A stretch of 64,000 nt of DNA from CAYFUT01 sp964346395. Its GTDB lineage: Bacteria > Bacillota > Halanaerobiia > Halobacteroidales > Halobacteroidaceae. Under the pieces are notes generated by a model. That model was not told the DNA's origin. It did no database searches and saw only the letters and a program-made list of their open reading frames with translations. Made by a program: the position numbers and the translations under genes. The DNA lies in assembly GCA_964346395.1 (NCBI GenBank), contig CAYFUT010000003.1, positions 1 to 64,000 on the forward strand, read 5' to 3'. Positions 59,787 to 64,000 of this stretch are shown piece after piece. Position 1 is the first letter of the stretch. Every line of letters begins with the position of its first letter.

Positions 59787-60260
59787 ATAATTTGATAGTT
59801 TTTTTCCACACTGGGGACAAAATGAGAACTGATTTTGAGGTAGTTCAGCCCCGCAGTAAGGGCAAAATACATAATTAGTTTCTGATTGCTTTTCTTTTGA
59901 TTGCGGTTCAGCTTTTCCCTCTAGTTTATTTAAAGTAGAGGCTAATTCTTCCTTTTCTAATGGAGTTTGCAGGACAGCATCTACTTGATATTGTTGATAG
60001 TCAGCTAGAGAAATGGAGTTTGAGGAAGAAAGAATACAGGTCAGGTTGGGGTATTTATTTTTTACGGACTTAATTAACTGTTTGCCAGTAGTAGTCTCCA
60101 TAATTAAGTTTACTATCAACAGATTAGGTTGAAATTCTTTTAATTTGCCGCTGATATTATTTTCTCCGGTGGTTCTTACTTCTTTGCCCAAATCAGTCAG
60201 TAGATCAGCAAGTACTTTCCGCTCAAATTGTGAGTCATTAATAATTAATACTTTTTTCAT
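59784..60260 (-). CDS. Degenerate receiver domain with C-terminal zinc ribbon
   Basis: 158 aa. CheY-like fold at 1-115 beginning KKVLIINDSQFERKV, but the phospho-acceptor Asp is Asn51 (LLIVNLIM) and the conserved Lys before Pro is Thr99 (LQTPLE), so phosphorylation by a histidine kinase is unlikely. A charged linker leads to a zinc ribbon, Cys133-136 (CPYCG) and Cys148-151 (CPQCG). Probably a protein- or nucleic-acid-binding module. No kinase nearby. An inverted repeat (60278-60313) lies just upstream of its ribosome site. Confidence 0.8.
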   Translation of the reverse strand: MKKVLIINDSQFERKVLADLLTDLGKEVRTTGENNISGKLKEFQPNLLIVNLIMETTTGKQLIKSVKNKYPNLTCILSSSNSISLADYQQYQVDAVLQTPLEKEELASTLNKLEGKAEPQSKEKQSETNYVFCPYCGAELPQNQFSFCPQCGKKLSNY

Positions 60261-60277
60261 TTTTATCCCCCAACTTT

Positions 60278-60313
60278 TCTACATAATGGTTACGTTCGTT
60301 ATTATTATGTAGA
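60278..60313. promoter_or_regulatory. Inverted repeat upstream of the degenerate receiver gene
   Basis: TCTACATAAT ... ATTATGTAGA, perfect 10-base arms around 16 bases. An operator, or a hairpin in the leader just before the GGGGG ribosome site. Confidence 0.45.
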
Positions 60314-60480
60314 ATAAAAAGAAAAAAGTCAATACCGAGAAGAAATTATTTATGAAAAGAGTTAATTAGCAGGTAAAAGTATAGATTGAATTTTAATCAG
60401 AGAAAGGAGTATTTTTTTAACTCAAACAAGGAATTAAATAAAAGTTAAGGAATATATAATTATAGTAAATAAAATTGAGA

Positions 60481-60496
60481 GATAATATTTATTATC
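60481..60496. promoter_or_regulatory. GATAATA-type inverted repeat upstream of fabI
   Basis: GATAATA-TT-TATTATC, 40 bases before the fabI start. Resembles the other GATAAT palindromes in this window; low information content in an AT-rich region. Confidence 0.3.
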
Positions 60497-60535
60497 AACT
60501 AAAGTAAAATAATATTTACTAGGAGGGAATAAGTA

Positions 60536-61312
60536 GTGGCTAATTTACTGGCAGGAAAAAAAGGATTAGTAATGGGCGTGGCTAATAAAAAATCAATGGC
60601 CTGGAATATTGCGCAGCGATTAAAAGAAGAAGGAGCTGAATTAGCTTTTACCTATCAAAATGAAGAGGTAGGTGAGGAAGTGATTCCTCTGTTTGAAGAG
60701 ATTGGAGCTCAGTCTTACCATCAGTTGGATGTGACAAGTGACCAGGAGTTTGAACGTGTTTTTTCGGAAGTGGGAACTAGTTTTGGCGGGCAGCTTGATT
60801 TTATTGTTCATTCTATTGCCGGTGGACCGAAGAGAGAAGATTTAAAAGGAAAATATATGGATACTGAGCGGGATAGTTTTCTTAGAACGATGGAAATTAG
60901 TGTTTATTCCTATGTTAAAGCACTACAACTTGCTTATCCACTGATGAAAAACAGAGAGGCAGCAGCAATTACCCTTTCTTATTACGGCGGCGAAAAAGTA
61001 ATGCCTAATTATAATGTTATGGGCGTAGCGAAGGCAGCTTTGGAGTCTTCGGTACAGTATTTGGCTAAAGATTTGGGGGAAGAGAATATCCGGGTTAATG
61101 CTTTATCGCCGGGTCCGGTATTAACAAGAGCAGCTAGTGGGATTGGAGATTTTCGCAAGTTACTGAGAGCCTTTAAAGATGAGGCTCCTTTAGGAAGACT
61201 AATTGATCAAAAAGAAGTAGCTGATTCTGCTCTTTATTTATTAAGTGAACTTGCTTCCGGAGTAACGGGGGAAGTAATCCACGTTGATGGGGGATATAAT
61301 GTTAAGGGATAA
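60536..61312 (+). CDS. fabI: Enoyl-ACP reductase (FabI)
   Basis: 258 aa short-chain reductase that completes each round of fatty-acid elongation using NAD(P)H. LMGVANKKSMAW cofactor segment in the FabI form (GxxxxxSxxW), HSIAGGP, and the active-site pair Tyr159 and Lys166 (NYNVMGVAK). RVNALSPGPVLTRAASGI and VTGEVIHVDGGYNV complete the pattern. GTG start with AGGAGGG. Stands alone; other fab genes are elsewhere. Confidence 0.92.
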   Translation: MANLLAGKKGLVMGVANKKSMAWNIAQRLKEEGAELAFTYQNEEVGEEVIPLFEEIGAQSYHQLDVTSDQEFERVFSEVGTSFGGQLDFIVHSIAGGPKREDLKGKYMDTERDSFLRTMEISVYSYVKALQLAYPLMKNREAAAITLSYYGGEKVMPNYNVMGVAKAALESSVQYLAKDLGEENIRVNALSPGPVLTRAASGIGDFRKLLRAFKDEAPLGRLIDQKEVADSALYLLSELASGVTGEVIHVDGGYNVKG

Positions 61313-61597
61313 GCATTAGAAATTAATTTTAGAACTTGCCAAAGAGAATGATGCTGATCTTGAATTGCCGGCAAAAGAATTATAATTTCGGATGGAAAAA
61401 ATCCTTAGTGGAAGGCAGAAACTAATTTACAACTTCAATAATTTAGCATTTATTCCATTAATATATTGAAAAAGAAGGTAATTTAGTTTATACTTATAGT
61501 AGATAGTCAGCAACGGCAATATAAATTTTATAATCGTAGTCATTAACTTAACCTACCACAGCCCATAGCTAATAATACATTAGTCCGATAGAACAAT
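61313..61597. other. Non-coding decayed stretch after fabI
   Basis: Short coding-like crumbs (e.g. ELAKENDADLELPAKEL then stop at about 61330-61383) but no intact frame, promoter or RNA. Confidence 0.35.
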
Positions 61598-61831
61598 TTG
61601 ATTAGAAAAATACACATTAATAAACTGGAGTTAGAAATAGGGGAGGGCACAGAAGTTGCTGCGCCTTTATTAGCAGAAGCGCCCCTTAATTTTGAGTGCA
61701 GGGTAATTAATTCTGTGCTTACCGGCTCCCATGAGATGTTTGTCGGGCGGGTCTAAACTATTCAGGCAGCAGAGAATTTAGTTACGGAGGAAGGAATTGA
61801 TTTTGAACGGTTAAATTATTCCTTTAACTAG
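61598..61831 (+). pseudogene. Flavin reductase-like gene remnant
   Basis: A 78-codon stretch matching the C-terminal half of FMN-binding flavin reductase-like proteins (PLNFECRVINSVLTGSHEMF, then VGRV), interrupted by an in-frame TAA and continuing TIQAAENLVTEEGIDFERLN. The N-terminal half, start codon and ribosome site are missing. Clearly inactivated. Confidence 0.65.
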
Positions 61832-61867
61832 TTACCAGCCTTGTAAAAAAATAAAATTTAAGCAACT

Positions 61868-61903
61868 AAAAAAGGTGTCAAGTGATCACTTGACACCTTT
61901 TTT
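61868..61903. terminator. Terminator of the phosphoesterase operon
   Basis: 36-base perfect palindrome with A6/T6 ends and arms GGTGTCAAGTGA / TCACTTGACACC; bidirectional. Confidence 0.85.
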
Positions 61904-62501
61904 AAATTTCCAGGACATAATACTTATAAGCATTGATAACTTTAGTTCCTTGGTACTCTGTTATTCGCTCATTGCGGCCATAGGATAAGTGCTGGTGGCC
62001 GTGAATAAAATAGTCAGGATTTAGTTTTTCAATTAACCAGCGGAAAATATGAAATCCTTTATGTGCTCGGTTATCTCCGTCGTTTAGGTCATAAGGAGGA
62101 GAATGAGCTAGAATAATATCTATATCTTGCCGCCAATTATGCCAGAAAAATTGGGGTATATTTTTAGCTACTTCCCATTTCATTTCCCATTCTTTATATT
62201 CAACACCAGTGCCTCCATACCAGGGAGAACCTTCTAGACCGAGAATTGTAAGCCCATGATGATTGATTACTTGAGCGTGAATATTCACACAGCCTAACGG
62301 GGGATCTTGTTTATAATCCGAATCGTGATTTCCACGGACGTAATAAAGGGGAGCTCCTTTGATTAGAGTAACTAGAAAAGATAGATAACCGGCTTTGAGG
62401 TCTCCGGCAGATAAGATCAAATCTATATCTGACCAGCGCTCTTCTTGAAAATAATCATACAGGGATTTGTGGATTTTATCAGCTATGAGTAATATTTTCA
62501 T
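61902..62501 (-). CDS. Calcineurin-like metallophosphoesterase
   Basis: 199 aa. Metal-site motifs in order: Asp8 ... His11 (IADKIH, one residue longer than the usual DxH), GDLKAG, GNHDSD, AHSPPYD and GHQHLSYG. Probably binuclear phosphoesterase; substrate unknown. Starts 17 bases after the ParB-like gene, so the two form an operon. AAGGAGAT precedes the ATG. Confidence 0.85.
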   Translation of the reverse strand: MKILLIADKIHKSLYDYFQEERWSDIDLILSAGDLKAGYLSFLVTLIKGAPLYYVRGNHDSDYKQDPPLGCVNIHAQVINHHGLTILGLEGSPWYGGTGVEYKEWEMKWEVAKNIPQFFWHNWRQDIDIILAHSPPYDLNDGDNRAHKGFHIFRWLIEKLNPDYFIHGHQHLSYGRNERITEYQGTKVINAYKYYVLEI

Positions 62502-62518
62502 TGGGAATCTCCTTTAAA

Positions 62519-63127
62519 TTATTTTTGGTTATCATATTTATCTCTTCTGCCCATGAGTTCTTTTAATTCTTCTTCATTAAACCAGGGGAACAATTCAGTA
62601 TCGTACCAGGCTGTAATTATCTGTCGATAAGGCAATTTGTGATTAAGAGAATCAATTAATCGGAGCAACTTTGTTTTTCGGTCTAGTTCTCCTTGTAGGT
62701 CACAGGAACGAGAGTTGCTTTTTAAGCAACCGTGGTAGCGCTCGTCTTTAGGTTCGCCAAACTTATATTCAGTTATTTTAGCATCAATAAATTTCCGTCC
62801 TAGTTCTTTGCTGGCCATAACTCGGTGATGACCGTCTACAATGTAATATTCATTCTCAACTTTATAGACTTCAATAGCCGGCATCTGTTCGTGGTTGTGG
62901 ATAGCTTCTTTAATTCTGGTGTAGCGGTTTGTTTTAGTTAGTTTTTTAAAATCTTCTTCTTTCTGACAGCGACCGACAGTACCGATGATTTTATCAATTT
63001 CTATAGGTTCAATTCCTTGATGGGTTCGAGAAGAAATTTTTAAATGACCGTACTGACGTTGAAAGCATTCAAATTGCGGTACGCTTGAAGAAAAAAATCC
63101 TGATAAAGGTTTATTTAAGGTAGACAT
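62519..63127 (-). CDS. ParB/sulfiredoxin-fold protein
   Basis: 202 aa. Central ParB-N-like segment (about 50-125) with IEIDKIIGTVGR, MPAIEVYKVENEYYIVDGHH and RVMASKELG, a nucleotide-binding fold also found in nucleases and kinases. Three cysteines (CLKSNSRSCDL) follow and a helical C-terminus. It is not chromosomal ParB (no HTH or parA neighbour). ATG 63127 is chosen (GGAGGAGAT upstream); 19 further codons upstream lack a ribosome site. Function unknown. Confidence 0.7.
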   Translation of the reverse strand: MSTLNKPLSGFFSSSVPQFECFQRQYGHLKISSRTHQGIEPIEIDKIIGTVGRCQKEEDFKKLTKTNRYTRIKEAIHNHEQMPAIEVYKVENEYYIVDGHHRVMASKELGRKFIDAKITEYKFGEPKDERYHGCLKSNSRSCDLQGELDRKTKLLRLIDSLNHKLPYRQIITAWYDTELFPWFNEEELKELMGRRDKYDNQK

Positions 63128-63557
63128 TATAGATATCTCCTCCAATCTCACAGTTAAAATAAGATAATTTAAGAAAAAAGTCAAGCTTTATTTTCCATCT
63201 GTCAGCAATCTGGTTTATTTAGTTATTCTGAGGAGGAAAAAGAATAAATATTGACTGCAGCTGGTAAAATATTCGTTTAATCTGTTTAATAAAGAAATAC
63301 AGGCGGTGATTATTGTAAAAAGTTAGTTATTTTAGGTGATAGCTGTGTTGTGCTGTGTTGTGCAGTTAACTTTTAAATGGAATTAAGTTTAGTGGTTTAT
63401 AAGTTAGAGGTATCTGAGGTATAAAAATTCATTTAGAAAGTATTTTGCTTATTTGTAGGGAGGAAAAAAGTAAAATGTCAAGAATAACATATATGGTTGC
63501 TAGCACAAAATAATTTCGGGCAGCATACATTAATAATAAAGAATGGGGATGTCTTTA
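63128..63557. other. Intergenic region before the dipeptidase gene
   Basis: Holds a short tandem repeat (63343-63366, GCTGTGTTGT twice), a fragment reading KKLVILGDSCVV without a start, and a 12-codon mini-ORF with ribosome site (63476-63514, MSRITYMVASTK). They look like gene remnants. No promoter could be fixed. Confidence 0.35.
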
Positions 63558-64000
63558 ATGAATTTAATTGATTTACACTGTGATACGATAAGTAAGTTGT
63601 TGGCCAGTGATGAACAAGTTGGGTTAGCTGATAATAATTATTGTGTTGATCTAGAAAAATTGCAGCAGGCTAATTCTCTTGCTCAATTTTTTGCTTTATT
63701 TGTAGATCTTAAAGAACAAGTAGCAGCAGAGACAAATCCTTTAGAATATTGCCTAACTATGTTGGATAAATTTTACCAGGAAGTTGATGCTCACTGTGGT
63801 TTGGAGTTGGCTCGTAGTTTTACTGAATTAAAGGTTAATCAAGCAGCCGAAAAAATTTCTGCGTTTTTAACGATTGAAGAAGGGGGAGTTCTGCAGGGCC
63901 AACTTTCTAATTTGCGCAACTTTTATCGGTTAGGGGTTCGGGGACTGACTTTAACTTGGCAGTATCCGAATGGAATTGGCTATCCTAATACAAGCAGTCA
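63558..64000 (+). CDS. Membrane dipeptidase (peptidase M19), partial
   Basis: The first 147 residues of a renal-dipeptidase-type metallopeptidase, truncated by the window edge. NLIDLHCDTISKLL holds the HxD zinc ligands, and SAFLTIEEGGVLQGQLSNLR the bridging Glu and its context; GVRGLTLTWQYPNGIG follows. Cleaves dipeptides, in bacteria often with D-residues. ATG 63558 follows GGGGAT. Confidence 0.85.
   Translation, partial: MNLIDLHCDTISKLLASDEQVGLADNNYCVDLEKLQQANSLAQFFALFVDLKEQVAAETNPLEYCLTMLDKFYQEVDAHCGLELARSFTELKVNQAAEKISAFLTIEEGGVLQGQLSNLRNFYRLGVRGLTLTWQYPNGIGYPNTSS

Noticed and set aside
61868..61903. Palindrome with TCAAGTG/CACTTGA half-sites similar to the candidate NiaR operator
   Set aside because: Its position between converging sequence, A6/T6 ends and lack of a promoter show it is a terminator; the shared half-site is likely chance.
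1..64000. CRISPR array, tRNA, rRNA, transposase or prophage module
   Set aside because: No regularly spaced repeats, no tRNA- or rRNA-like sequence, and no recognisable transposase, integrase or phage structural gene; the holin-like protein at 41527 stands alone.

Overview
The window looks like a low-GC, AT-rich Firmicute of the Halanaerobiales / Halobacteroidaceae type: an anaerobic, fermentative, salt-adapted rod with an outer membrane. This is inferred from gene content and protein style, not from a marker gene. Proteins are strongly Glu/Asp-rich. Oxygen defence is anaerobic (rubrerythrin, superoxide reductase, encapsulated ferritin, hemerythrin). A ferredoxin-linked 2-oxoacid oxidoreductase, LL-diaminopimelate aminotransferase and many Na+/ECF-type transporters are present. 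No rRNA, tRNA, CRISPR array, prophage or transposase gene was seen. A 100-N gap at 54566-54665 is flanked by the same 55 bases on both sides, so it is probably an unmerged contig overlap.

Layout. 1-7.3 kb: GH4 phospho-glycosidase, zinc phospholipase C-like protein, azlCD with a divergent XRE-cupin regulator, dapL, a HEAT-repeat protein. 7.5-12 kb: glgA-glgP behind a textbook sigma-A promoter. 12-15 kb: DUF421 protein, small proteins, NiaR and a PTS-IIC-like permease. 15.1-19.7 kb: two tandem antiterminator/terminator leaders and then xylFGH. 19.9-24.8 kb: chemoreceptor and two tandem glgC genes. 24.9-33 kb: antiporter, DUF1893, GH13 enzyme, CPBP-like protein, FtsA-like ATPase. 33-37.6 kb: two ferredoxins, a chemoreceptor-hemerythrin and a CRP-type regulator. 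37.6-47.6 kb: mixed small genes, ECF components, a flavin disulfide reductase, a possible structured RNA, an AIR-synthase-like protein, a PP-loop ATPase and an HD-GYP phosphodiesterase. 47.9-53.5 kb: glgB, sugar kinase, a decayed gene, esterase, nuclease. 53.5-57.1 kb: rubrerythrin / superoxide reductase, then ferritin-like protein and encapsulin. 57.2-64 kb: korAB, degenerate receiver, fabI, a decayed flavin reductase, phosphoesterase, ParB-like protein and the start of a membrane dipeptidase.

How the parts fit. Glycogen synthesis and mobilisation is complete but dispersed (glgA, glgP, two glgC, glgB, one extra GH13 enzyme). Oxygen and iron handling forms a block with Fur/PerR-like palindromes in several promoters. 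The two ferredoxin promoters carry CRP-type sites with identical spacing to the -10 box, next to a CRP-type regulator whose recognition helix keeps the residues that read that site (an HcpR-like arrangement).

Most interesting points: tandem BglG-type antiterminator leaders before an ABC sugar operon; a GC-rich 33-base in-frame insertion in the signalling tip of one chemoreceptor; a glycogen synthase with a ComEA-like helix-hairpin-helix tail; a Fur-box-controlled encapsulin / EncFtn operon; several genes whose best-placed start codon is AUU or AUC; and an unassigned structured leader near 41.4 kb.
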